Made by a program: the position numbers and the translations under genes. DNA of 64,000 nucleotides. Source: JBEKYD01 sp052148435. GTDB taxonomy: Bacteria; Acidobacteriota; Terriglobia; Bryobacterales; Bryobacteraceae. Shown one piece after another: positions 46,379-56,169 of this stretch (position 1 is the stretch's first letter; every line of letters begins with the position of its first letter). A model generated the notes under the pieces. That model was given only the letters and a program-made list of their open reading frames with translations. It searched no databases and had not been told where the DNA came from. The DNA is taken from positions 1 to 64,000 of the forward strand of contig JBKQIF010000188.1 in NCBI GenBank assembly GCA_052148435.1. Reading direction: 5' to 3'.

Positions 46379-47524
46379 GTGAAAAGCAAGGGCCATGCAT
46401 TTGGTCTTCTACTGGTCGTCATCCCTTCACTTCTCATCCTTGATGGTTGCAGAAGAGCGGAAGCGGATCCGGCGCAAGGGGCGCCCCCCGACGCCAAAGT
46501 CGTTCCCTTTGCGGACGCCGCTCTCTTCTCCGTGGATCGTCCGGAGCAATTTCCGCTGGCCACGGCGGCCGAACACCCCACCACCTCCGAGTTGATCGTC
46601 ACGGGGACGGTCACTCCCGACGTAGCCCGCAACATCCCGGTCGTTTCGCTCGCCTCCGGGCGCGTCGTGGGCATTCACGCAAGGCTCGGCGACACGGTTC
46701 AAAAAGGTCAGTTGATGCTGACCATTCGAAGTGACGACGTCTCCGGCGGCTATTCGAACTACCGAATGGCCGTCGCGGATGAGATCCTCGCCCGGACTCA
46801 ATTCGAGCGTTCCAAGGATCTCTACGATCACGGCGCGATTGCCCTGAACGATCTGCAGGTTGCGCAAGACACCCACGACAAGGCCAAGATAGCCGTAGAT
46901 ACCTTGGCCGAGCATCTGCGTTTACTCGGCAACGACCCCGATAAACCGGCTTTCATGGTGGATATCTTCGCGCCAGCTTCGGGAGTGATCACCGATCAGG
47001 AGGTCGCCAACGCAGCCGGCATTCAAGCGTTTAGTACCCCGAGCCCCTTCACCATTTCCGATCTCTCGTCCGTTTGGGTTGTCTGCGATGTGTATGAGAA
47101 CGACTTGGCCAGCGTCCGGCTCGGCGACACCGCGGAGATCAGACTGAATGCCTATCCCGCTCGCATTTTCAAGGGAAGGGTAAGCAACATTGGCTCGATT
47201 ATGGATCCCAACATCCGCACGGCCAAGGTCCGGATGGAAGTTCAGAACCCGGGAATCATGCGGTTGGGCATGTTCGTGAAGGCCACCTTCCACGGCCAAA
47301 CCAGGGAGGTGCACACCATTGTCCCGGCATCCGCCATCCTGCACATGCACGATCGCGATTTTGTCTACGTTCCCGCACCCGACAAGAAGTTTCGCCGCGT
47401 GGAAGTGGTCGGCGGAGACCTCCTGTCCGACAACACAAGTCTGCAGGAGATCAAGTCCGGATTGCAGCCAGGGCAACAGGTAGTCACGAACGCATTGGTT
47501 TTAGACCACGTGCTCGGTCAGTGA
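46379..47524 (+). CDS. RND efflux periplasmic adaptor (membrane fusion protein), CusB/CzcB-like
   Basis: 381 residues from GTG 46379, chosen because TGGAGG ends five bases upstream and the protein then starts with a lipoprotein signal whose lipobox is ILDGC (Cys24). Lipoyl half-motifs flank a helical hairpin (SGRVVGIHARLGDTVQKGQL and DIFAPASGVITDQEV), followed by beta-barrel and membrane-proximal domains (VRLGDTAEIRLNAYP). It would link the RND pump to the outer-membrane factor. The pump gene follows after 66 bases. An in-frame ATG at 46367 lies just upstream. The 267 bases before the gene hold nothing recognisable. Confidence 0.9.
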   Translation: MKSKGHAFGLLLVVIPSLLILDGCRRAEADPAQGAPPDAKVVPFADAALFSVDRPEQFPLATAAEHPTTSELIVTGTVTPDVARNIPVVSLASGRVVGIHARLGDTVQKGQLMLTIRSDDVSGGYSNYRMAVADEILARTQFERSKDLYDHGAIALNDLQVAQDTHDKAKIAVDTLAEHLRLLGNDPDKPAFMVDIFAPASGVITDQEVANAAGIQAFSTPSPFTISDLSSVWVVCDVYENDLASVRLGDTAEIRLNAYPARIFKGRVSNIGSIMDPNIRTAKVRMEVQNPGIMRLGMFVKATFHGQTREVHTIVPASAILHMHDRDFVYVPAPDKKFRRVEVVGGDLLSDNTSLQEIKSGLQPGQQVVTNALVLDHVLGQ

Positions 47525-47590
47525 CCGCGGTTCTAATGACCGGGATCCGGGGGTACAGCCAGCTCATCGGGCAAAACAGGAAAACAGGAA

Positions 47591-50500
47591 ATGATTCGTG
47601 CTCTTGTAGATTTTGCGCTTAACAACAAATTCGTGGTGTTGGCGATTGCCGTCTTGTTGCTCGGATGGGGAGCTATCTCGTTTCACAACCTTCCGGTGGA
47701 GGCGTACCCCGATATCGCCGACAACTACGTGACGGTGATTACCCAATGGCCGGGCCGTTCCGCCGAAGAAGTGGAACAGCAGGTGACCATTCCGATCGAA
47801 ATTCAGATGTCTGGAATGCCCCACATGACCTATCTGCGTTCCGAGTCCATTTTCGGCCTGTCGTTCGTGATTATGATCTTCGACGACAGTTCCGTCAACG
47901 ACTGGAACCGCCAGAAGGTTCTGGAACGGCTTACCCAGGTCAACCTCCCGAATGGACAAAACCTGCAGCCGCAAATCGGCACGGACTGGAGCACCACGGG
48001 TCAGATCTATTGGTACACGATCAGAAGCACCAATCCCCGCTACGACCTGATGGAGTTAAGGTCCCTGGAAGACTGGGTTCTGCTCAAGCAGTTCAAATCC
48101 GTTCCCAACGTGGTGGACGTTTCCGATTTCGGCGGCACGGTGCGGGAGTACCAGGTGCGGGTGGACCCGAACAAGCTGGTGTCGTACGGATTGAGCATCG
48201 GCCAGTTGGAGCAGCAGCTTTCCAACAACAACATCAATGCCGGCGGCAGCTTCGTCGAGGAAGGCATGCAGCAGATGAACGTGCGCGCGCTGGGGCTTTT
48301 CAATACCGTGGACGACATCGAGCAGACCCTCTTAAAAACCCAGACCGGCACGGCCCTTCGGGTAAAAGACGTCGCGAATGTGGTCCAGGGCCCCAAAATC
48401 CGGTTGGGCCACATGGCCAGAGCCAACCACATGGAGGACGGGCGCATCATCGACGAGCCCGATGTCATCCAGGGCGGGGTACTGATGCGCAAAGGCGCCG
48501 AGGAGGAGCCCACACTCAATGCCATTCACCGGAAGGTCGACGAACTCAACAACGGCATTCTGCCTCCCGGCGTGAAGGTGGTGCCCATGCTGGACCGGAG
48601 CGACCTTCTGCGTTTCACCTTGCACACGGTGATGCACAACCTGATCGAAGGCATGCTCCTGGTCAGCGTCATTCTTTTCCTGTTTCTTCTCAATGCTCGG
48701 GCCGCTCTCATCGTCGCGCTCACCATTCCGTTCTCTCTCCTCTTCGCCTCGATCTGGCTGGACCTGAGCCACATTCCGGCGAATCTTCTATCACTGGGCG
48801 CACTGGATTTCGGAATGGTAGTGGATGGCGCGGTGGTCATGGTGGAGAATATCATCCGGCATCTGAGCAAAGGCCGCCGCGGCGTCAATGGATCTGCGAA
48901 AACTACCGCGGAGATCATCCGCGAGGCGTGCCATGAAGTGCAGCGGCCGGTCTTTTACGCCATCGCCATTATCATCACCGCCTATATGCCGATCTTCACG
49001 CTGCAACGCGTGGAGGGCCGGTTGTTTCGGCCCATGGCCTGGACGGTGGCCTTCGCCCTGCTCGGAGCCATGACGTTTTCCATCCTCATCGCACCTGTGT
49101 TGGCAGCCACCTTTTTCCGCAAGGGAGTTCGGGAACGGCGCAATCTGGTTATGGACTTCCTGGTGAAACAGTACCGCCGGCGGTTGCGCTGGGCCGTACA
49201 ACATCGGTGGGTGGTCGCTTGCGTGGCGATCGTTTCCCTGAGCGGGACGGTCTACCTTGGCTTTGGCGGCGTCATCGGCGCGGAGTTCCTGCCGCACCTG
49301 GATGAAGGCGCTATCTGGGCGCGCGGTACTCTGGCGAACAGCACCAGTCTTTCGGAGGGCGAAAAATTCACCACCAACTGCCGCTATGTTTTCGCCTCGT
49401 TCCCGGAGGTGAAAACAGTGGTGTCGCAGGCAGGGCGTCCCGATGACGGAACCGACACGGGAGGATTCGGCAACACCGAGTATTTCGTCGACTTGAAGCC
49501 CCACGACCAATGGCGTCCTGTATTTCACAAAAGCAAAGAGGAACTGATCGCCGCCATGAACCGTGCGCTGGGAAAATACCCGGGGGCGATCTGGAACTTT
49601 TCGCAGCCAATCGAAGATAACGTCGGCGAGACGATGACCGGCACCAAGGGCTCGCTGGCACTCAAGATTTTCGGAGATGACTTGAAGGTGCTCGAACAGA
49701 AGGGCGAAGAAGTCACTGCCGTCATGTCGGGCATTGCGGGCATGCATGACGTCAAGCTCTTGCGCGATTTCGGTCAGCCAAATCTCGACCTGACCGTCGA
49801 TCGCCGCCAGGCGGCCCGTTTTGGAATCAACGTGGCGGACATACAAGACGCCGTCCAGACGGCGGTGGGCGGCAACGCGGTGAGTCAGGTACTGATCGGC
49901 GAGCAGCGGTACGACGTGGTGGTGCGCTACCAGGAGCCCTATCGGAATACCAAGCAGGCCATCGCCCAAGTTCGCCTGCTTTCCCCTTCGGGGGAGCGGG
50001 TCTCTCTGGCGCAGTTAACTAACGTAGACGTCAAGGACGGCGCTTACGACATCTTCCGGGAAGGCAACACCCGCTATGTGGCAGTAACCTTTAGCGTGAG
50101 AGGCCGGGATCTGGGGACTACGGTCGAAGATGTAATCAAGAAGATCGGCGAGAAAGTGAAACTGCCACCGGGCTACAGCATCGGTTGGTCGGGCGAATAC
50201 GAGAGCGAAAAGCGGGCGGAAGCGCGGCTGGCTATCATCGTCCCGCTGACCGTTCTTGTCATCTTCATCATTCTCTACAGCATGTTTCGTTCTTATAAAT
50301 GGGCGCTGCTCATTCTGTTAAACGTCGGCATGGCCCGCATCGGCGGTTTGCTGGCTCTTGTAATTACAGGAACCTACCTCAGCGTCTCGTCCGGCGTCGG
50401 CATGTTAGCGCTGTTCGGAGTCTCGGTGCAAACCGGCGTCATCATGGTCGAGTACATAAACCAACTCAGGGCGAGAGGCCACTCGGTGGTCGATTCCGCC

Positions 50501-50746
50501 GTGGAAGGCGCGGTCCTGAGGCTTCGTCCCATCATGATGACCATGCTCGTGGCAACCCTTGGACTTCTTCCGGCAGCCCTATCGCACGACATCGGAAGCG
50601 ATTCGCAGCGGCCTTTCGCGATTGTTATCGTAGGCGGCCTGATTTCCGATCTGCTGCTGAGCATCGTTCTGTTGCCTACCTTTTACGTTTGGATCGCCCG
50701 GGACGGCGATCAACTTCCCAAACCGGAAGGTTCTTTCGAGGGCTAA
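47591..50746 (+). CDS. Heavy-metal efflux RND pump, CzcA/CusA family
   Basis: 1051 residues, about the family length. Twelve membrane helices with two large periplasmic loops. The HME-RND signature in helix 4 is intact: DFG (Asp406), then Asp412 and Glu419 in VVDGAVVMVEN, matching CzcA Asp402/Asp408/Glu415 of the cobalt-zinc-cadmium branch. This makes a divalent-cation substrate more likely than copper/silver, although the metal-site methionines were not aligned. It forms an operon with the adaptor before it and the outer-membrane factor after it; its TAA overlaps the next ATG (TAATG). Confidence 0.93.
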   Translation: MIRALVDFALNNKFVVLAIAVLLLGWGAISFHNLPVEAYPDIADNYVTVITQWPGRSAEEVEQQVTIPIEIQMSGMPHMTYLRSESIFGLSFVIMIFDDSSVNDWNRQKVLERLTQVNLPNGQNLQPQIGTDWSTTGQIYWYTIRSTNPRYDLMELRSLEDWVLLKQFKSVPNVVDVSDFGGTVREYQVRVDPNKLVSYGLSIGQLEQQLSNNNINAGGSFVEEGMQQMNVRALGLFNTVDDIEQTLLKTQTGTALRVKDVANVVQGPKIRLGHMARANHMEDGRIIDEPDVIQGGVLMRKGAEEEPTLNAIHRKVDELNNGILPPGVKVVPMLDRSDLLRFTLHTVMHNLIEGMLLVSVILFLFLLNARAALIVALTIPFSLLFASIWLDLSHIPANLLSLGALDFGMVVDGAVVMVENIIRHLSKGRRGVNGSAKTTAEIIREACHEVQRPVFYAIAIIITAYMPIFTLQRVEGRLFRPMAWTVAFALLGAMTFSILIAPVLAATFFRKGVRERRNLVMDFLVKQYRRRLRWAVQHRWVVACVAIVSLSGTVYLGFGGVIGAEFLPHLDEGAIWARGTLANSTSLSEGEKFTTNCRYVFASFPEVKTVVSQAGRPDDGTDTGGFGNTEYFVDLKPHDQWRPVFHKSKEELIAAMNRALGKYPGAIWNFSQPIEDNVGETMTGTKGSLALKIFGDDLKVLEQKGEEVTAVMSGIAGMHDVKLLRDFGQPNLDLTVDRRQAARFGINVADIQDAVQTAVGGNAVSQVLIGEQRYDVVVRYQEPYRNTKQAIAQVRLLSPSGERVSLAQLTNVDVKDGAYDIFREGNTRYVAVTFSVRGRDLGTTVEDVIKKIGEKVKLPPGYSIGWSGEYESEKRAEARLAIIVPLTVLVIFIILYSMFRSYKWALLILLNVGMARIGGLLALVITGTYLSVSSGVGMLALFGVSVQTGVIMVEYINQLRARGHSVVDSAVEGAVLRLRPIMMTMLVATLGLLPAALSHDIGSDSQRPFAIVIVGGLISDLLLSIVLLPTFYVWIARDGDQLPKPEGSFEG

Positions 50747-52053
50747 TGAAAACCAGGCTCGCAATGTCGGCTGTGAAAAACGTCCGGATTATCGTGGTGG
50801 CCGCTGTCGTGTTCAGTAGCCTGGCGGTGTTGGATTCGGCGTTCGCGCAGGGGCCGCCTGTCAGGATTACGCTCGACCAAGCCATCCAGATGGCGCTCCG
50901 GCACAACCATACCTTGCAGGCCTCCCGGACCACCATCCAGCAGAACCAGGCCGCGGAAATTACCGCCAATCTGCGCCCGAATCCGACGTTCTTTACCGAC
51001 TGGGAATACCTGCCGGTCTTCTCCCACCCGCAAGGCGAGTCTGTGGCGGACTACCTGCAAGCCTCGACCGAGGGCGACCTTGGGTTGAGTTACCTGATTG
51101 AACGCGGCAACAAGCGGGCGCGCCGCCTGGAAGCAGCCAGGGGCGCAACCGCCGTGACACGAGCGCAAGTGGCCGATAACGAGCGCGGTACCGCGTTTCA
51201 GGTTGGCGCGCTCTTCGTCAACGCCCAGCTTGCTGAGTCGACCTTCGAACTCGCGCGCACGGATCTGAAGAGTTTTCAGGAAACGGTCGACATCAGCGAA
51301 ATTCAATTCAAAGATGGCGGCATGAGCGAGAACGATTACCTGAAAATCAAGCTCCAGTTGCTTCAGTTTGAAACGGACGTCCAACAGGCTTTGCTCAACA
51401 AGGCCCAGTCGCTGTCGGATCTCCGTCAACAATTGGGTTACGAGTCGGTTCCCGCCGACTACGACGTCGTGGGCGAATTCGAATATCGGCCGCTGCTGGT
51501 CACTCTTGAGGAACTGCAGGCGAAGGCCCTTCAGAATCGCCCCGACCTGCGCGCGGCCGTGTTGGGCGTTGCCGCCGCCAACAGCCAATATGCGCTCGCC
51601 AAGGCGAATGGAAAGCAGGACCCCACCATTTCGGCCAACTACACCCACGCTAACGGCTTGAGTGCGGCCACCTGGTCGTTCAGTATTCCGCTCGCGATTT
51701 TCGACCGGAACCAGGGCAATATCGCGCAGACGCGGATTGCCATCCGGCAAGCGCAGGAGCAGCAAAAGGCGGCGTCCGGGCAGGTGCTGACGGACGTGAA
51801 AGACGCGTACGAGGGGCTGCAGGAGGGTGCGAGAATCGCTCAGCTCTTTCGGTCGAGCTATCTCGATGTGGCCAAAAAAAGCCGTGATATCAGCGAATAT
51901 GCGTACCGGCGCGGCGCCTTGGCGTTACTAGACTTTTTGGACGCCGAGCGGACGTATCGCGCCACCCAACTCGCTTACCGCCAGGCGGTGGCGGCTTACT
52001 TGACTTCGCTCGAGCAACTTCGCCAGGCGGTGGGAACCAGGGATCTGCCCTGA
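50746..52053 (+). CDS. Outer-membrane factor of the RND system (TolC/CusC family)
   Basis: 435 residues. Signal peptide ending DSAFAQ, then the two repeats of the outer-membrane efflux protein fold: ITLDQAIQMALRHNHTLQASRT with its long helices, and the second repeat from LEELQAKALQNRPDLRAAV. The start overlaps the pump stop by one base and a GAGGGC ribosome binding site precedes it. Completes the adaptor-pump-channel set, whose gene order is B-A-C. No metal-responsive regulator is in the operon; the orphan OmpR-type regulator upstream at 42079 is the only nearby candidate. Confidence 0.9.
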   Translation: MKTRLAMSAVKNVRIIVVAAVVFSSLAVLDSAFAQGPPVRITLDQAIQMALRHNHTLQASRTTIQQNQAAEITANLRPNPTFFTDWEYLPVFSHPQGESVADYLQASTEGDLGLSYLIERGNKRARRLEAARGATAVTRAQVADNERGTAFQVGALFVNAQLAESTFELARTDLKSFQETVDISEIQFKDGGMSENDYLKIKLQLLQFETDVQQALLNKAQSLSDLRQQLGYESVPADYDVVGEFEYRPLLVTLEELQAKALQNRPDLRAAVLGVAAANSQYALAKANGKQDPTISANYTHANGLSAATWSFSIPLAIFDRNQGNIAQTRIAIRQAQEQQKAASGQVLTDVKDAYEGLQEGARIAQLFRSSYLDVAKKSRDISEYAYRRGALALLDFLDAERTYRATQLAYRQAVAAYLTSLEQLRQAVGTRDLP

Positions 52054-52084
52054 GCCCTGGGCTTCGTTGTACCGGAATGATCTT

Positions 52085-52750
52085 ATGACCAGAGAAGAGG
52101 TTCGCGCGCGTATTGAGGAGATCGGAATCATCCCGGCGGTACGTCTTTACTCCGCCGAGGACGCCATGTTTGCCGCGGAAGCGGTCTGCGAGGGCGCCAT
52201 CCCGATTGTCGAAGTGACCATGACCGTCCCCGGCGCCGTCGAGGTCATTCGACAACTGACGCGTCAGCATCCCGGGGTTCTAGTGGGCGCCGGCACGTTG
52301 TTTCATGTGGAGAAGGCACGCCGCTGTCTGGATGCGGGAGCGGCCTTCCTGACCATGCCAGGGCTCGATCTTGAGATCGTCAACTTTGCGTTAGGGCGCG
52401 GTGTGGTGGTCTTGCCGGGCGCCTTGACGCCCACCGAGGTCACGACCGCCTGGAAGGCTGGTTGCGATTTCGTCAAGGTCTTTCCGTGCGCGGCGAATGG
52501 CGGCCCCAGCTACATCCGGGCTCTCAAGGGGCCTTTCTCGGAAATCCCGATGGTTGCTTCCGGCGGTGTCGATCAAACTAACGCCATGGGTTTTATCCGT
52601 GCAGGCGCCGCGGCGTTGGGCATCGGGCGGGACTTGATTCACCAGGACGCGATCAAACGCCGCGAACGGGGCTGGATTGTCGAACTGGCCCGGCGGTACA
52701 CAAAGATGGTGGCTGAGGCGCGCAGCATACAGAAGGGGTCCGAGGTATGA
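52085..52750 (+). CDS. eda: 2-keto-3-deoxy-6-phosphogluconate / 4-hydroxy-2-oxoglutarate aldolase
   Basis: 221 residues from ATG 52085. It splits KDPG to pyruvate and glyceraldehyde 3-phosphate by a Schiff base. The lysine is Lys131 in FVKVFPC, the active-site Glu is Glu43 in IVEVTMT, and the glycine-rich phosphate site is ASGGV...LGIGRDL. No 6-phosphogluconate dehydratase or sugar kinase is adjacent, and it follows the efflux operon by 31 bases, so the physiological partner is not visible. The stop overlaps the next gene as ATGA. A TTG six codons upstream is less likely. Confidence 0.85.
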   Translation: MTREEVRARIEEIGIIPAVRLYSAEDAMFAAEAVCEGAIPIVEVTMTVPGAVEVIRQLTRQHPGVLVGAGTLFHVEKARRCLDAGAAFLTMPGLDLEIVNFALGRGVVVLPGALTPTEVTTAWKAGCDFVKVFPCAANGGPSYIRALKGPFSEIPMVASGGVDQTNAMGFIRAGAAALGIGRDLIHQDAIKRRERGWIVELARRYTKMVAEARSIQKGSEV

Positions 52751-53496
52751 CACACAGACTGGCGGCGGTCTTATTCGGGCTGAGCTTGCTGGGAACCGCA
52801 CAGGAGATGGGACTCAGACAGTCATTGGAAGTAACCAAGACGGAGAGGGTAAACTTCCTGCCTGGCGGCACCATTCAAGTGGACAATTCGTACGGCTACC
52901 TCACTGTGGAAGGTTGGGATGAGCCGGCGGTTGAGATCACGGTCGCAAAGTCGACCAGTCGCTTCCACGAACCTGGGCTGAAGGAGGAGGCCGAAAAGCG
53001 CTTCGAGGAGATCCATGTGGCCACCGAACGGCGCTCCGACAAGGAGCTGGCGATTTCGACAATCCTCCCCGTCCGCCATAACTTTATCAGTTCCATTGTT
53101 CCTTCGCGCCGAATCGTTGTCACCATGCCCAGGCATAGCCACCGCGGCGTCACTGTTGAGTACACCGTCCATGTGCCACGCGACTCACGTCTGGTAGTTC
53201 ACCATGACTACGGTTACGTGTGGGTGAGCGACGTGGCTGGAGACGTCGAGGTGGACAGCCATACTGGCGACATGATCGTGATGCTGCCCGATCCCGGTCC
53301 GTACTCGATCGATGCGAGAACCCGAATCGGCGGCGTCTCTTCCGATTTTGCCGGCAAGGGACGCAAACAATTCCTGGTGGGTACTCACTTCGCTTTTGCA
53401 AGTCAGGCTCCCTCGCGGCGGGTCTATCTACGCATGGGTCGCGGAAACATCACGATTAAGAATGGGCCGCCATCCGGTCCTTTCTGGAAAAACTGA
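52747..53496 (+). CDS. Exported DUF4097-like beta-helix protein
   Basis: 249 residues, signal peptide LAAVLFGLSLLGTAQ. Repeated short beta-strand units (GTIQVDNSYGYLTVEGWDEP, SRLVVHHDYGYVWVSDVAGD, GDVEVDSHTGDM, GNITIKNG) are typical of the DUF4097 adhesin-like beta-helix proteins. Function unknown. The start overlaps the aldolase stop by four bases, so the two are translationally coupled despite no obvious functional link. Confidence 0.65.
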   Translation: MTHRLAAVLFGLSLLGTAQEMGLRQSLEVTKTERVNFLPGGTIQVDNSYGYLTVEGWDEPAVEITVAKSTSRFHEPGLKEEAEKRFEEIHVATERRSDKELAISTILPVRHNFISSIVPSRRIVVTMPRHSHRGVTVEYTVHVPRDSRLVVHHDYGYVWVSDVAGDVEVDSHTGDMIVMLPDPGPYSIDARTRIGGVSSDFAGKGRKQFLVGTHFAFASQAPSRRVYLRMGRGNITIKNGPPSGPFWKN

Positions 53497-53709
53497 AGTG
53501 ACGTGCCGCGGCCCGGAGTATGCGATCGTCAACTATATCTTATTACCCGGTATGGCTGTGGCTGCGGGAACGCAAGACTGGCTGGCTGGACCTGGCGTGG
53601 CGTACGGCGGCTTCTTCGTCGTGGGGTCCGCGAGGGAATTAGTGGGTGAGTTGGTAGGGTGCCGGCAAAGGCCGCGCGGGGAGCTCTGGAGTTGCGTTAG
53701 GCTTGCTCT

Positions 53710-54162
53710 ATGTACCTTCGGCTTGATCGTGTACACCGGGCGGTACCCGCGATCCTCGGGGTCTCCACGCTTGTCGCCATCGGCGTGCTCCTTACATGGG
53801 ATGCCTTTCCAGCGTACTTTCCCGCCAGGGCTCATGACTATCTCGCCGCATTTCCGCTCGCGATGATCGCATTTGCCTACCTCGTCTACCAGACTGCACA
53901 CCGGCCTCCGTTCCGGGAATTGATGAAAGCGGTCATGCTAGCCCTCGCGTTCTTATTCTGGGCAGCCAATCAGCTCTGGCCGGACCTGCGCCAGGCGATC
54001 CTTTTTAATGACATCGCTATCGCTCTTTTCGTGCTCGACGTATTTCTCGTCATGATCGGCTGGCCGGCGACCTCGCCGGATGAATCCTTTGGTGAGACCT
54101 ACGCCGTTCCAGGCGACCCGCCGGTCAGCCAGCCAGGTAGTTCGGAAGAGACTGGCCAATAA
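53710..54162 (+). CDS. Small membrane protein
   Basis: 150 residues with four probable helices (AVPAILGVSTLVAIGVLLTW, YLAAFPLAMIAFAYLVYQ, ELMKAVMLALAFLFWAANQL, DIAIALFVLDVFLVMIGW) and a polar C-terminal tail of about 35 residues. The segment WAANQLWPDLRQAILFNDIA is the most conserved part in similar uncharacterised proteins I recall from other soil bacteria. Function unknown. The preceding 213 bases show nothing. It converges with the diguanylate cyclase gene over a 23-base gap. Confidence 0.65.
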   Translation: MYLRLDRVHRAVPAILGVSTLVAIGVLLTWDAFPAYFPARAHDYLAAFPLAMIAFAYLVYQTAHRPPFRELMKAVMLALAFLFWAANQLWPDLRQAILFNDIAIALFVLDVFLVMIGWPATSPDESFGETYAVPGDPPVSQPGSSEETGQ

Positions 54163-54185
54163 CGTCGCGGTCTTTCACGGCCGGT

Positions 54186-55355
54186 CTACACTGCCCGCCC
54201 GGCGGCACGCGTGCGCTTCAGCGCGTACATGGCGCGATCGGCCTCGTCCAGCGCTTCGCGCAAGGTGCGGGCGCGGGCATCGGCTACGCCCCAGCTGAAA
54301 GATACCGGCAGCAGGCCATAGCCGCGAACGCGAAAATCGCTCAGGCGCGCGGCGATTTCGGCGATGCGGCGCAAGGCCAGTTCCGCCTGCTGGTTGTGGA
54401 ACAGAATCACGAACTCGTCCCCGCCCCAGCGGTAGGCCTCGTCTTCGGCGCGAATCGAACTGGTGAGCAGTTTGCCGATACTCTGCAGGATTTCGTCGCC
54501 GACCAGGTGGCCGTAGCGGTCGTTGATCTCTTTGAAATTGTCCAGATCGCAGACCACGACCACCCCATCGAAGGGACGGCCCGTTTCGAGGCGGCTGGCC
54601 AGGGCGGCCTGGTTGAGAAGACCGGTCAGATAGTCCAGATCGAGACGCTGCTGGCTTTCACGCCGCAAATGGTCCAGCTCGGCTCTCAAGGCGGCAATCC
54701 GGCCAAGCTCGCTTTCGTTCCACATGGCCATGGCGGCAAAGGCCATCACGCAGTGCAAAGTGAAATCGATATAGCTTTCATGGTGCAGATATTGCGCCCA
54801 TTCCGACGCTCCGCCCCGGCTGAAAAGCCACAGCAGAATGGCCGCGTGCTCGAAAAACGCGGCGGCCAGGACCACCAGCGAGAAACGAAACACGCGCGCG
54901 CCCACCCCGCCCTGGCGGCGCAACATCAGAAAGTTATACAGGTAGACGAAGCCCAACACCAGGGCATGTGTGGCCTGGTATGCCGCCAGGCCGGAATAGA
55001 GCCCGACCACGTAGACCAGCGCCACGAAGATCGGCAGGATGGCGATGAGCCGCAGCGCCGTCCGCCATTCCTTGGTGACGGAAGCAAAGCCGGCGCGCGC
55101 CGCCGATACCAGCACGATGGCGAAAGCGAATTCGAAGGTCGCATAAGGCGCCAGCCAGGGCGTGTGGCCGCTGCTCGTCAGCGCGAAGCCGAACACCGCC
55201 GCAATCAGGCGCAGCAGCCAGGCCGCAGCCCATAAGCCGAAATACACGGCCCTGGATTGCCGGAACAGGAAGAGAAACACCAGCCCGAACAACAGGGCGC
55301 CAATTTCCTGTATCAGGAACGCGGTTAGATCGGCGGCCGGTCCGGAAACGTCCAT
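54186..55355 (-). CDS. Membrane-bound diguanylate cyclase
   Basis: 389 residues from ATG 55355. Seven or so membrane helices (about 10-215), a short linker helix, and a GGDEF domain with the catalytic RWGGDEF and DLDNFKEINDRYGH. The product-inhibition site RAED lies exactly five residues before GGDEF, so the c-di-GMP I-site is intact. It makes c-di-GMP from two GTP. The start lies four bases past the ymdB stop, so both genes should be co-translated; a longer frame to 55436 only copies the ymdB end. Confidence 0.9.
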   Translation of the reverse strand: MDVSGPAADLTAFLIQEIGALLFGLVFLFLFRQSRAVYFGLWAAAWLLRLIAAVFGFALTSSGHTPWLAPYATFEFAFAIVLVSAARAGFASVTKEWRTALRLIAILPIFVALVYVVGLYSGLAAYQATHALVLGFVYLYNFLMLRRQGGVGARVFRFSLVVLAAAFFEHAAILLWLFSRGGASEWAQYLHHESYIDFTLHCVMAFAAMAMWNESELGRIAALRAELDHLRRESQQRLDLDYLTGLLNQAALASRLETGRPFDGVVVVCDLDNFKEINDRYGHLVGDEILQSIGKLLTSSIRAEDEAYRWGGDEFVILFHNQQAELALRRIAEIAARLSDFRVRGYGLLPVSFSWGVADARARTLREALDEADRAMYALKRTRAAGRAV

Positions 55356-55359
55356 AATC

Positions 55360-56148
55360 CTAGTCGCCTCCGATGGCGTGGCGCCGTACGGCGCGGGCTT
55401 TGCCGGTCGATTCGTCCACTTCCACCACCACCGCATGCAACTCCGCGCCCTTGGTAGCCGCTTCCATGCGCACCGGCAGGCTGGTCAGAAACCGCTGCAC
55501 GATCACGCCGGTTTCCACCCCGATCACCGAATCGTACGGCCCGGTCATGCCGCAATCGGTCTGGTACGCCGTGCCGCCCGGCAGAATACGGGTATCCGCG
55601 GTGGCAACGTGGGTATGGGTGCCGACCAGGGCGGAGACGCGCCCATCCAGGTACCAGCCCATGGCGATTTTCTCGCTGGTGACCTCGGCGTGGAAATCCA
55701 CGAAGCGCACCCGGACTTGCGGATCCAAGCCGGCCAGAATACTATCGGCCTTGCGGAACGGGCAGTCGGTGGCAGGCATGTACGTGCGCCCTTGCAGGTT
55801 CAACACGGCGCATTCGACGCCGTTGCGCGCGCGTACCACCGCCAGCCCCGCGCCGGGGGCCTGCGGATAGTTGGCGGGCCGCAATAACCGCGGCTGGCGC
55901 TCCAGATACTCGTAAATCTCGCGCTTATCCCACACGTGATTACCCGTGGTTAACACATCGAATCCCAATGCGAACAAGCCCTCGGCGATGGCCGGCGTGA
56001 CGCCAAATCCGCCGGCGGCGTTCTCCGCGTTGCCAATGGCCAGGTCGATGGCATTGGTTTGCATGATATCGGCAAGGTGATCGGCAACGATTCTCCTGCC
56101 GGCAGAAGCAAAAATGTCCCCGACAAAAAGTATATTCATTTTCGCCAT
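55360..56148 (-). CDS. ymdB: YmdB-type metallophosphoesterase
   Basis: 262 residues, TIGR00282 family. Metal motifs: FVGDIFASAGR (Asp), GNAENAAGGFG, TTGNHVWDK, DFHAEVTSEK, GTHTHVATAD. In Bacillus YmdB hydrolyses 2',3'-cyclic AMP/GMP and affects biofilm and nanotube formation. Next to rny in many Firmicutes; here it is paired with a diguanylate cyclase instead. Start ATG 56148; ATG 56139 is an alternative with the core kept. Only 21 bases separate it from the divergent deoxyhypusine-synthase-like gene. Confidence 0.92.
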   Translation of the reverse strand: MAKMNILFVGDIFASAGRRIVADHLADIMQTNAIDLAIGNAENAAGGFGVTPAIAEGLFALGFDVLTTGNHVWDKREIYEYLERQPRLLRPANYPQAPGAGLAVVRARNGVECAVLNLQGRTYMPATDCPFRKADSILAGLDPQVRVRFVDFHAEVTSEKIAMGWYLDGRVSALVGTHTHVATADTRILPGGTAYQTDCGMTGPYDSVIGVETGVIVQRFLTSLPVRMEAATKGAELHAVVVEVDESTGKARAVRRHAIGGD

Positions 56149-56169
56149 TCAACTTAGCACGCCCATGCT

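Noticed and set aside
46170..46382. 70-codon frame upstream of the RND adaptor
   Set aside because: No ribosome binding site, no family, and it overlaps the adaptor start; composition not convincing.
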